Positions 48,253 through 59,788 of a stretch of DNA of 64,000 nucleotides are shown piece after piece (position 1 is the first letter of the stretch; every line of letters starts with the position of its first letter). The DNA is taken from the NCBI GenBank assembly GCA_006503475.1, contig RSEH01000059.1:117191-181190 (forward strand), read 5' to 3'. The DNA comes from Stentor roeselii (taxonomy: Eukaryota; Ciliophora; Heterotrichea; Heterotrichida; Stentoridae). Under the pieces are notes generated by a model that had not been told where the DNA came from, did no database searches, and saw nothing but the letters and a program-made list of their open reading frames with translations. The position numbers were made by a program, and so were the translations under genes.

Positions 48253-49584
48253 TCAAACTTTGACCAGAAGTCTTTCTCTTAGCTTATCCTGACTACTTAC
48301 ATCTCGCTGCTGGTAACTTGATGATGGTCTTCTTTTGTTAGGAACTGTTGAGATTAAAGGCTTTCGGTCTATGCTTGCTGTTGAGTTTTTCGCTTGGCTT
48401 GGAGAAAGACTTGCTCTTCTTTGGTCGAAGTTTTTTTGGGTTTTTGTTTTTACTTCGGTTAGAAGGTCGAGAACTAGTTTGTCGTTTAGGATTCTTTGTT
48501 TTTCCTCGCTTCGTAGTCGTGACTCGAGAAGGAAGAGTCTTGCTTCGGTGATTGGCATTCCTTTCAGTGATGAACTACTGTCTGGTAACCATTCTAGCTT
48601 TTCTTTTAATTGGAGAGTGTGACTGGCAATAGCTTTATGAATAGATTCAAGCGTCCAAGCCTCCATCTGATTCCTAGTTTCATTCAACTCATTTTTACTC
48701 AATTTAACCTGATCACTCAACAAATCCTGCCACTTTGCCTGTAATTCTTCTAAGTTATCCTCAACTTCTTTAATTCTAGAAAAAATCGGATTAACAACAG
48801 TTTCTGTTTTATTCACTGTTTTTTTTCGTTCAAAAGACTGAGGAGGTGGAGGTGGTTGTATCAAAGATTCAATGACAGCCTTAGTAGAATCATGATCTTT
48901 TTCAATATCTTCCATTTGCTCCTTAATCATTTTCATCCCCACTTCAAACTTCTCAATTCTTTCATTCAAAAAGCAAAAATTTTCATTTTGCTGAGAAAAC
49001 TGAAAGTTCACAATTTTAAGTTTTTCTTGAACTGATTCAAATTTTTTACTCATTTCTTCGAAATCTGAAGATTGTTGATACGACAAAGTTTGAAATTTCT
49101 TTAAAAGATTCGACTCAGCTGAGACAATTCTATCAAAAACCCTTTCAAATGATTCTTCAGATTCACTTTTTACATCAGTTTTCAGTTTTTCTAGTTTGTT
49201 AAGAATTTCACGTGTTTCTCGTTTGAGGTCTGATGAAATTGTTGATGTTTTTGATTTGAGTTCTTTTATTTTTTCTGTTATTGGGTGAAGTTTCGAGTCT
49301 GTTGATATGATGATTGAATCTGTTTTGGCTTTTAGTGTGTTTATGTCGTCTGAGATTTGTGGAAGTGAAGACTTTAAAGTTGATGTGTGCTCTTGGATTG
49401 ATGTGTCCATTCTTGAGGTTTTTACTTGAAATTTTATTGTCAGGTCTGTTAAAGATTCTTTGAGGTCTTCGATTTCAGTTGAATTTGAAGTGATTTTTTC
49501 GAGAAGAATGTTGATTGCTTGGGTTATACATTGAGGAATGTTTGTCCATCCTGATGTTGGGGGGTATTCTTCTTTAACATTCAT
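48253..49584 (-). CDS. Long coiled-coil protein, unknown
   Basis: The product is 443 aa. It starts MNVKEEYPPTSGWTNIPQCI and is almost entirely coiled coil (about 20-250 and 270-370), separated by a proline run (QPPPPPQSFERK). The C-terminus is Ser/Arg-rich and disordered. The layout resembles basal-body or cortical fibre proteins of ciliates, but no family is recognised. It converges with the small basic gene, 11 bp apart. Confidence 0.7.
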   Translation of the reverse strand: MNVKEEYPPTSGWTNIPQCITQAINILLEKITSNSTEIEDLKESLTDLTIKFQVKTSRMDTSIQEHTSTLKSSLPQISDDINTLKAKTDSIIISTDSKLHPITEKIKELKSKTSTISSDLKRETREILNKLEKLKTDVKSESEESFERVFDRIVSAESNLLKKFQTLSYQQSSDFEEMSKKFESVQEKLKIVNFQFSQQNENFCFLNERIEKFEVGMKMIKEQMEDIEKDHDSTKAVIESLIQPPPPPQSFERKKTVNKTETVVNPIFSRIKEVEDNLEELQAKWQDLLSDQVKLSKNELNETRNQMEAWTLESIHKAIASHTLQLKEKLEWLPDSSSSLKGMPITEARLFLLESRLRSEEKQRILNDKLVLDLLTEVKTKTQKNFDQRRASLSPSQAKNSTASIDRKPLISTVPNKRRPSSSYQQRDVSSQDKLRERLLVKV

Positions 49585-49668
49585 TTTTCGACTTATGAAG
49601 ATTGTTTTAGATTAGCAGTAATGATCTTATATCGAAAACATGTAAAAGGATAAAAACTAGATTTTTAA

Positions 49669-52600
49669 CTAAATTTTTTTATTGTTTTCTGTTGGAATTG
49701 TAAAAGCACTCATCGGTATTATTTTTGGATCTTTTACTCTTTTTCTCCATTTATTGAATTCACTCTTTAATGAATTTTCCTTCATCAAATAATTCGAAAT
49801 TTTAAATTTTCGTTTCTGAAATTTCTCAACTTTTTTAAAACAATTCTCAAAGAATCCCATTCCTGTTGCAAAAGTTCCCATAAGGCCGAATATTGATCCG
49901 AGTAAAGCGCTGATGAAATTGAACCAAGTTTGTTTTAAAATTCTTGAAGTTTCCATAGCAGTGTCACTTTTTTCAATGATTATTTTGACTCTAAGGAAGA
50001 GTTGAATATTGACACTAATTGTTTCTTACTGTTGACTATCTGCAGTTGAACCAATTTGAACATCTTCAGAGGTATCAATATGGAAACCTGTGGCTTTTGA
50101 AGGCCAGTTGGTTGATTCTGATGTGAAGACCTGAATAAAGACTACTGATGGAGTGAATGAATAGAAAAAGCTCGAAGGTCTAAACCCTTTTAATACTTCT
50201 TTACTTGAAGGAACCTTGAATGATTGGACAACACTGCTGATTTGGTCAGGGATTGAAGAGGATACTGAAAGATTTACACTTAAAGCAGATGCGAAACTGT
50301 TAGATTCTTTCATAAGTAACTCGATTTCTGCTTTTTTTGAAGGGATCTCAAGATTACTGAATTTTAAAACGACTTGGCAATTTCCAGTCACTTCAAAACA
50401 TTTTTTACTAACATCATCAAATTTAAGCTCTTTAAATTTTAATTCAATTTTTGGATGACAAAGTTGATTAACAACACAACTTCCTCCATAGGTGTACATC
50501 GTGAAGTTAACTTGAAATTGATTCGCTTTAATCGTGTCTTCTAAGGTAATAACAGGGACCAATCCTCTTATTTCAATGATATTATCAAATTGAAAAGCCA
50601 TGAATAAAACAATAACAGAAATACAACAACCAAAAGCAAAAGCAACAGAAAAAATTCCTCCAACTTTAGTTTTATAATATTTTATCGGAATGTTCAAGTT
50701 CTGTTCATGACTCTGAACAAAAATATCAAATCTTTTCATTAACCTTCCTGCCCTGTTCGAAATCAAAGAAACAATTAAAAATAAACTGAAAAAAGACAGA
50801 AAACCATACCAAAGTAAACTTGAAACTTCAGATAAATATTCTTTTTCATTTTTGTATTTTAATGGTTGGATTGTTTTGTTTAATAAAGACCGAAATCCTT
50901 CTTTAGGACTTGAAGAGCCTATTGGACAATCGTAACCTGAAGGACAGTCAAGGCAATAATGAGATCCTTGATTTGGGGAAAATGTTTGATGCGGGCATGG
51001 CATGCATTGATCTATGTTTGTTGAACCTTCTTGATTGTTGTAAGTTCCTTTTGGACATGGCTTGCATGTTTGGTTGTTAAAATAGGTTCCTTTGGGACAG
51101 AGATCACAATTAAGGTGTTCAGAACCTGGACTGCATTGTAGGTGAATTGGGTCGGTTTTGTTTAGGGAGACCTTGTAGATATTGTTGTAAAACTTTGAAC
51201 TTGATTTGTAGATGTCTGAATAACCTCCACCTCCGAAGACGAACAAATTTTTCTTGTAATGGACTGAAGTGTGCCCGTATAAAATCAGTTCATCGACTTC
51301 ATCTATTGTTGTACATTCCAAAGTTTCAAGGTCAGTAACAGTTAAAGATATCGACATGAATGTATCATATGTATAACCTCCCATTACTAATAACTTTCCA
51401 TCTGACATAATCACTGCTGAATTTTCTTTTATCGGACAATATTGATTAATGAGTTGCTGAAAATTTATAGTATAATTTTCAACATTTAAAGTATTTATTA
51501 AAATTTTAGTAACTTGGTATTGTGGAAGGTTGAAAAAGTTATTTCCTCCAACAATAAAAAGTACCCCTTCATTTTCATTTATTTCTTGAACCCAACATTT
51601 CGCAGCACTCAATCCATTTAGTGTAAAATTCGAAACAAAAACTTTCAATATATTCGTTTCAAGGTCATAAATCCAAATATCACTATTTCCATTATTAATA
51701 CTTTCCCCCCCAATAATAAACAGATAATTTCCAAAAGACGTCATACAAGACTGACTCCTTTCATTAATCTTTCCCCCTTCAGGATTCAATTTATACCAAA
51801 CAGAAATCGGTGTATAAAAAAAGTAAAAATCATTAAAATAACTCCCTTCAAATTCTCCTCCAAATAAAAATATTCGATTTCCACCAAATTTACAAATTGC
51901 AAAATTTTTTCTTTTCCCTGGTTTTTCACCTGTAGTTACAATTGACTCCCATTTATAAGCATCAAGGTCAAACTTCCAAAAATCAACAAAATATTCTTGT
52001 GAAATTTGACCATCTGAATCAACACCTCCATACATAAACATATATTGATTGATTACTGTGCTGAAATGAAGGATTCTGCTCAATGGTGATTCAAAGTTTT
52101 GAGTCATGAAAGAGACTTTAGGAAATTCATCTGAAAGGTCGAATGTTTGAATGGAGTTTAGAATGTTTGTGTAATTTCTTCCGTAGAGGAGAAATACCTT
52201 GCTTCCGATTTTTACACTTGCAGCGGCTGTGACTGGAGTTGATGAAAAATTGTGAATTTCTGTCCAGGTTTGAGAAATAAAGTTGAACTTATGAAGATCG
52301 CTGTATCTTATATTTTTGAATTCATTTATACCGTAAACTATGAACATTTCATTGTTTTCAATATAAGAATAATGCATTTTTCTATAAGGAGGCTCATTTG
52401 GTAGTTTTTCCATTCTTTCCCAAACTTCCAGATTCAAGTCATATTTAAAAAAAGTTCCAAGGACATCATCTGCAAAAGTAATATGTCCAAACATATACAA
52501 AGAATCATTATAAAAAACTAAAGAACAGTACCCTCTAGGAAAAGGTACATTTCCATTATTAGGCATTTTCCTCGACACCAATGAATCCACTTCAATTCTA

Positions 52601-53130
52601 AATAACTCTTACAAAAATAACTCATTTTTCGGTCCAAAAGTTGAAATCCCTCCAAAAATGGCAACAAATTTTGTATTATTGAACAAAATGTCAGTAAATC
52701 CAAAAGCTCTTAAATCTTCAACCTTATCTCCTTTTATCTCTTCACGACTCCAGGCCCAATTTTTTAAGTCAAATGAGTTGACCTCTGAGTTTGTTCCAAA
52801 AAGAAGGATTTTTTCGTCGTCTCTCAGAAACATTTGATGGAATTCGTAGGCCTGAGGCTCGTATGAGGAAAGTTTGTAAATTGGTTGAAATTCACCTTTT
52901 GTAAGACTATATGAAGAAATTCTTGGCTTTTTGTCATATGTCAGAGCATCGAAGCCGCCGATTGTGATTATTCGGTTTTGAGATGGGTCGAATACTGCTG
53001 CTGGAGATAAGAGACTTCTTGGAGGGGTCTTGCTTTTTGGGATTTTTTCTAGGTGTACTGATACGACTATTGAGAGAATAGAGGTCAATAATAGCATTTT
53101 ATTAAATGTAGAATTTGGATAATTATTCAT
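49669..53130 (-). CDS. Kelch-Cys-rich-3TM membrane protein, copy C
   Basis: The exons are 53130-52613, 52597-50030 and 50014-49669. The frame opens at Met 53130, but paralogs begin at the Met encoded at 53097 (MLLLTSILSIVVSVHLEKIP), which starts a clean signal peptide. That start gives 1,132 aa. It has kelch motifs (TIGGFDA, IFGGIST, YGGVDS, LFGGEFEGSYFND, IIGGES, IVGGNNFF, VMGGYTYD, VFGGGG), the Cys-rich CPKGTYFNNQTCKPCPKGTY block, TM1 (LWYGFLSFFSLFLIVSLI), TM2 (GGIFSVAFAFGCCISVIVLF), a second ectodomain ending SSSIPDQISSV, TM3 and a cytoplasmic tail. It is part of a head-to-tail array with D and E. Confidence 0.9.
50015..50029 (-). other. 15-nt intron 2 of copy C
   Basis: On the minus strand it reads GTAAGAAACAATTAG. 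Phase 2; it joins TADSQ to HVNIQLFLRVK. Confidence 0.93.
52598..52612 (-). other. 15-nt intron 1 of copy C
   Basis: On the minus strand it reads GTAAGAGTTATTTAG. Phase 2; it joins NELFL to IEVDSLVSRKMP. Confidence 0.93.
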
Positions 53131-55197
53131 TTGGATGAAGGATTTAAAGTTTTTTACAACTCAAACTGATTTTAAGGGTTTTTTTGTGAGTTTAGCATCT
53201 GTTGTATTTTTATTTTTTTTTTGGAGAATTTATTATTAAAGTGTTTGGGCTTGGTTAATAGAAATTTATACAGTCTCCATCGCTTATTGATAGATTTCTT
53301 CGATTTCTGCTTTTGTATTGTTAGCTAGAGCCTTTTATTTGAGATTTTTTATGGGTTTTAAAATATATGTAAAGGGTTTATCAATTTAATTTTATTAGGG
53401 TAAGAAACTAGATATTTTTGATTATATTTAAGTATTTTTCTGTTATTTCGAATTGTATTGCAAATTTCTGATTATGTTGAACCTAGGCTCAGTTTAAATC
53501 CAGATATTTTTAAAAAAGAAGATTAGTGTTTAGAGAAAAATTCTCATGATTGTATTCTTATCTGATTTAGTAGAGTACTTGATGAAAATATCAAAAGGCT
53601 TAGAGAATATCTTTTACCAAATATCTTAAAATTTTTTATTTTTTTCCATCTCGATTGTCCATAAGCTATCAGAAATTTCTTCCTCACACACAAGGGCTCT
53701 TGAAAGCCTATAATTTTCATTTGAAATGAAAATTTTGATATTTATAGATGGTAATTACACTTATATTAAAGTATTATTTATCCTGTTTTTCAGTCTTTTT
53801 AAGTAAAGTTCTATTTTAGATTGACATTTTTCTTCAAAATATATCTTCTTTCATATATATGAAGTTAATATTTGACTTAAACCGATTTGCAATCCTAAGA
53901 AAAAATATATTCAAAAAGTTTCCTACTTTCTAGTCTTATAATTTACTTATAAGGTTAAATCTTGAAATAAATTGTTAGGAAAGAAAGTTTGATTGTAAAA
54001 AGTTTAAAATCAGATTCCAAGTCATTAATGAACTAAGTTTAAATAAGGTAAAATTTATCAAGATAGAAAAGTATTCAAAGAGGAAGCCATGACTTAATCC
54101 ATATGCACACATTTCATACTATTAGGAGATATCTGTCCTTTTCTATTAAAAAAATAAAAGTGCAAAGATACATCGATCTCTAAAAGACTTTATGCTAAAA
54201 AACATCAGTCTTATGTATTTTGTAGAGCAAAACCTCAGAGGTTCTCAACTGTTCCACAAATATTCGGAAATATTGCGAAATATGTTCCAGCAGCTCATCA
54301 CTTGACCTCTAAAATCACCTGAAGTATTTATTATGAACATCACATAGTCAGCTAGATCTTTACTGAAGCAATCCTTTGGAATTCATCTTAAGTGATGGTC
54401 AAGCTAGGAATGTAGTCTTGGCATGGAATTACTCTATAATTATCGTTAAATCCCCTTTGGGAGGCGAAACCGAAATGATATTATAATCCTCATAGGGATT
54501 TTTCTTATTTTCATATTCAAATTTAAGGGCTGGATAATAATTTCGCAATTTTGAGCTTTAAGAGCTTTTTAAATTCTTTAAAGAAGTGTTTTTTCTGAAA
54601 TATCCTGATTTATTATTGAGTTTTTTATTCTTCGAATTATGAAGCATGAAAGCTGACCTTGTTAAGGAGTTTTGGACTTATTTATTTCGAAAATGCAATA
54701 TCTAAGCAAATTCGAAACAGAATGAGCAATTTTAAAGATATTGAATTTAAAGAATTAGAAAACTAATTATTTGGGAAATAGAGAATTTTATATATTTGAC
54801 TGGCTTATATGAAAATCGATAATTTTAGATATTTACTTGGTTAGTATAATATCTGAGTCTCAATCATATTTTTAATACTTTATCAATTTGATGGATAATA
54901 AATTAGTAATTTTTTAAAACGTTTAAGCTGAAAATTTCAAGATTCAACTGTTTACCGAAAAAAATTGAGAAGTGGGTGAAAATATTTTCAATTACTTAAT
55001 AACTTTATGCAGCTTTTAATAGTAATGAGAATTATTTGTACATATCTTTAATCTAGCTAAAAGAAGTTATATTTATACTAAGAATTCAGAGTAAATTATT
55101 CTTAATGATATCTTCGATTTAGGTTGCATATATCTTATATTAGAAGATTTAGTTGATTTTTAAAAGATCTAATAATAATTCTTAACTATTTCTATAC
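53131..55197. other. Long gene-free interval between copies C and D
   Basis: This 2.07 kb interval is mostly very AT-rich. The stretch at about 54060-54510 is more GC-rich than its surroundings and includes an imperfect fold around 54448-54501 (AAATCCC against GGGATTT, with TCCC/GGGA inside). A short palindromic patch lies near 53730. I see no supported gene. Confidence 0.55.
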
Positions 55198-58100
55198 CTA
55201 TCTAATTGTTTTTTGATTACAATCAGTTGGAACGCTTAAAGATGGAATCGGAATAACTTTTGTATATTTTTGGTGATTAGTTCTCCATTTATTGAATTCA
55301 CTTCTGAGTGAGATTTCTTTAATCAACAAATTCGAAATGTTAACATTTTCCTTCTGACGTTTCTCTATCTTTTTAAAGCAGCCCTCAAAAAATCCCATTC
55401 CAGTAGCAAAAGTCCCTAAAAGTCCAAAAATTGATCCAAGCATAGCACTGATAAAACTAAACCAAGTCTGTCTTAATATTCTTGAAGTTTCCATAGCAGT
55501 ATCACTTTCTTCAATCACAATTTTCACTTTAAGAAAAAGTTGAATATTGACACTAATCGTTTCTTACTGTTGACTATCAGCTGTTGATCCAATTTCAATT
55601 TCTTTTGAAGTGTCAATATGAAATCCAGTGTCTTTTGAAGGCCAGTCATTTGACTCTGAAGTAAAAACCTGTGTAAAATTTACAGATGGAGTAAATGAAT
55701 AGAAAAATGATGATGGTTTCAACCCTTTTAGCACTTCTTTATTGGAAGGGACTTTAAAAGATGATATGACACTGCTGATTTGATCAGGGATTGAAGAAGA
55801 GACTGAAAGATTTAAACTTAAAGCAGATGCAAAACTTCTTTCTTCTTTTAAGTTTAACTCGATTTCAGCTGTTTTTGAAAGTAGCTCTAAATCTTTTAAG
55901 GTTAGTAATACTTGGCAATTTCCTGCTATGTTAAAACACTTTTTGCTTATTTCTTTGTATTTCAATTGTTTCATTTCTTCGATTATTTTTGGATGGCATT
56001 TATCATCAATAGCACAACTTCCTCCATATGTATAGAGAGTTAAGTTAAGTTGAAAATGACTTGCTTTTATTGTATCTTCTAAAGTAATTACGGGTACAAG
56101 TCCTCTGATTTCAATTATGTTATCTAGTTGAAAAGTCATTAAAGAGATTATTATTGAAATGCCACAGGCTATTGCGAATGATATAGAAAAAATTCCTCCA
56201 GTTTTAGTTTTATAGTAAAAAACTGCCTTATTTAATTCATTATCATGACTTTGAACAAATATATCGAATTTTTCAATCAATCTACCTGCTGGCTTTGAAA
56301 TTAAAGAAACTATCAGGAATATAATAAAGAACGAGACGAACCCGTACCAAAGTAAACTTGAAAGGTCAGATAAATAGTTTTTTTCAATTTTATATTTTGA
56401 AGGCTGGACTGTTTTATTTACTAAAGATTTGAATCCACTCTTGGGACTTGATGAACCGACGGGACACTCAAATCCTTCAACACAATTCAGACAATATTGA
56501 GACCCTGGTTTAGGAGCAAAAGTTCCATAAGGACAAGGCATGCATTGATCAATATTTTTTGAACCTTGTTGATCATTAAAAGTTCCTTGAGGACACATAT
56601 TGCACTTTCCATTGCTTGAAAATGTTCCTTTAGGACAAAGGCTGCAATGAGAGTTTTGGGTACCTTCACTGCAGTTTAAAGATATTGGATCATGGTTTTC
56701 AAGGGAAATTTTATAAATATTGTTGTAAAACTTAGCATTCGATTTATATATTTCCAAGTAACCACCTCCTCCAAACACATAGATGTTTTTTTTGAAGTGA
56801 ACTGCAGTCTGCCCATATAATACTATTTCAGGTATCTGTGGTAAATAAGAACAATTCTGATGCACCAAATCAAACACAACTAAAGGTGAAAGCATAAAGT
56901 TATCATAAAGATACCCTCCAAAAGAAATAACTTTCTTCCCAGAACTCACAACAGCCGAATATTTTTTAACAAAACACAAAGGATCGACTGACACTGTTGA
57001 AATTTCGATGGAATGGTTCATTAAATCCATCAAATTAATCGAAACCCTAATCGTTCGATAATTCGGAACATTAAAATAATTAACTCCTCCAATAATAATC
57101 AAAACTCCTTCATTTTCATTAATCTGATCAACCCAGCATTTAACACTGCTTAATCCATCATCAGTAACATTTTTTTCCAATACCTCCAAACGATTATTCT
57201 CAAAAAGATAAACCCAAATATCGCTATTTCCACTATTCACGCTTTTCCCTCCAACAATAAACAAATAATTCCCAAAAGAAGCCAAGCAAGCCTCAGTCCT
57301 TTCATTGATCTTAAATCCTTCAGGTTCAACTTTATACCAAACAGAAAGCGGTGTATAAAAAAAGTAAAGATCATTGTAATAATTATCTTCAAATTCACCT
57401 CCAAACAAAAATATTCGATTTCCTCCATGTTTACAAATTGCACTGTTTTTTCTTTTAGAAGGACTTTGCCCTTTAGTAAGAATTGACTCCCACTTTTCAG
57501 CTTCTAAGTCGAATCTCCACATGTCCACAACTAACTCTTGAGAAGTATGACTAATGCTGTAGATCCCTCCATACATATACATGTATTGGTTTATCACTGT
57601 GCTGAAGTGTAAATATCTAGTTGAAGGTGAAATGAAGTTGGGAGTGATTATTTGAACTATTGGAATTTCTGATGATAAGTCAATTAACTGAATTGAATTT
57701 GAAATTTGTTTTAAAGTTCTGCCGTAGAGCAAATAGACTTTACTGCCTATATTTACTTGAGAAGCTCCAGTGATCGGGATGCCTTGGTAACCCTTGATTG
57801 AAGTCCAAGTAAGAGTAAGAAAGTTAAACTTGATTATTTCACTTAATTCTTCGATGACCTCTTCTCGAATTCCATAAATAATAAACATTTCATCACCCAA
57901 AACATAAGAATAATGCAATTTTCTGTATAAAGGCTTAGACCCGTTCACTATCATCTGTTCCCACGTTTCACTTCCCAAGTCATATCGATAAAAATCATTG
58001 AAAATCTCAAGCGAGTAAGAAAGATATCCATACATATATAAAGAGTCATTATAAAAAACCAACGAGCAATGACTTCGAGGACTCGGAAAGTTTCCCTTCT

Positions 58101-58638
58101 TTGGCATTTTTTTCGAGAAAAGGCTTTGAACATCGATTCTATTTAAACCTTACAAAAACAAATCATTCAAATACCCAGAATGGTCAAGTCCTCCAAAAAT
58201 CGCGACATATTCAGTGCCATTATAGATAAAGTCAGTAAACCCGTAACTTGAAAAATCTCCTAATTCATCCCCTGTCAAATTTTCTAAAGTCCACGCCCAA
58301 TTGTCCAAGTTGAAAGAATTGACCTCTGGACTCAACCCGAAGACTAGAATTTTTCGATCAGATCTTAGAAATGTTCGATGATAGTCATAAATAGGAGGCT
58401 CGTAGAAGGAAACTTTAAAAATTATCTCGAATTGGTTTGTTATCAGATTGAATGATGAAATAAGAGGCTTTCGATCATTTGTTATCGAGTCAGAACCTCC
58501 GATTGTTATGATTTTAGAGGTTATTGGGTCGTATATTGAAGATGAACTTGTTGTACTTCTGGGAGGAGTTTTGCATTTAGGGATGCTTTCTAGTGAGAGG
58601 GAAGATACTTGAAAGATAAAAAGAAGGAGAATCTGCAT
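55198..58638 (-). CDS. Kelch-Cys-rich-3TM membrane protein, copy D
   Basis: The exons are 58638-58154, 58138-55568 and 55552-55198; the product is 1,136 aa. It has a signal peptide (MQILLLFIFQVSSLSLESIP), kelch motifs (TIGGSDS, IFGGLDH, YMYGGIYS, LFGGEFEDNYYND, IVGGKSVN, IIGGVNYF, SFGGYLYD, VFGGGG), the Cys-rich block CPKGTFSSNGKCNMCPQGTF plus a third CPYGTF unit, TM1 (LWYGFVSFFIIFLIVSLIS), TM2 (GGIFSISFAIACGISIIISL), the conserved SSSIPDQISSV ectodomain, and TM3 in the third exon. It is the middle member of the C-D-E array and is most alike to E. Many NxS/T sites suggest glycosylation. The ligand is unknown. Confidence 0.92.
55553..55567 (-). other. 15-nt intron 2 of copy D
   Basis: On the minus strand it reads GTAAGAAACGATTAG. 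It differs from the introns in C and E by one base. Phase 2. Confidence 0.94.
58139..58153 (-). other. 15-nt intron 1 of copy D
   Basis: On the minus strand it reads GTAAGGTTTAAATAG. Phase 2; it joins NDLFL to IDVQSLFSKKMP. Confidence 0.94.
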
Positions 58639-59788
58639 TTTTATGGGTTTTAGGATTTATGGGAATTCTGGAGAGTTTTTGTTTATTTGAAAAATATGAA
58701 TTTTTTTATATCAATATCGGAGATTTTTTTAGGATTTTGATGAAATTGTTTTACTTAATTGGAAATACTTTGGAATATGAGTGGAAAATTTTGTTTTAGA
58801 TGTGATAGGAATCTATGTATTAATTTATAGTAATCTATAAGTAAATTTTTAGGAATCGATCAAATTGCACTTCGAGAATTTTAGGTAACTTATGGAATTG
58901 CTTTATACTTAGAATTCAGTCGATTTTAGAGAATTATTGTATAATTAATCAAGAATTTTCTATGGGAGAAAATATAATATAGGTAAATTATAGAATTTTT
59001 GTATGAATTATAGGAATTCTAGCAATAGCTTTTAGATATATTCGCTTTTATTTTATCAAATTAAGCTAGGTTGTGTTTAAGGTTTTGAATATCAATCTAT
59101 ATAATGACTCTGAGAAACTTTGTAGAATTTAACTTAAAGAACTTTTCTATGAATTTTTATTAGATTTCTTAATGTTTTATTCGATTCTGCATTTAGTTAG
59201 ATTTTCTTTATATATGTCTAAGGTTTTGTATAATTTACCCTTTTATACCTTATTACTAAACATATTTTATTATATATGCCCTTAAAATTCAAAAAAAGAA
59301 TAGTCTATATGTTTTAAAAATATGAAAAATATTAGGTTTTTTTCTCTATGTTTTTGATTTAGTTTCGAATTTCACCAAAAATCTTGATTGAACATTAATA
59401 ATGCATACCTAAAAAAAAAAATCATAATGAACTTTGGAGATTTATTTTTATTATAAATCCAAAACACTAAGAGTGATAATATGACGAACTACTGAAGTAG
59501 GGTTACCTTTATTAAAGAAAATGAAAATATCAGCTTTTTCATATAAAATAAGCCTAAATTAAATGTTGATATAAATATTACTCCAAGTACAATTATACTT
59601 CTATGTAAAGTTAGGCGATCATGTTTATTTTTTAACATTAACCACTTTCTAGTGATTCCTTGATTTAATTTACTTTTTGTAATTAATTAGCACTCAATAC
59701 CCTCAATTTTAGACATTTTATCATGAAATTACAAGTTTTAAACATAATCTCAATCATAATTACTAATACTAAACTATTTCACTAAATC
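58639..59788. other. Gene-free AT-rich interval between copies D and E
   Basis: This 1.15 kb interval consists of AT-rich sequence with no supported gene or clear repeat. It must hold the copy D promoter and the copy E 3' end. Confidence 0.6.

Noticed and set aside
54060-54330. A 100-codon frame read with TAA as glutamine
   Set aside because: The same argument applies. The part in the standard code is only about 53 codons and has no recognisable motif.
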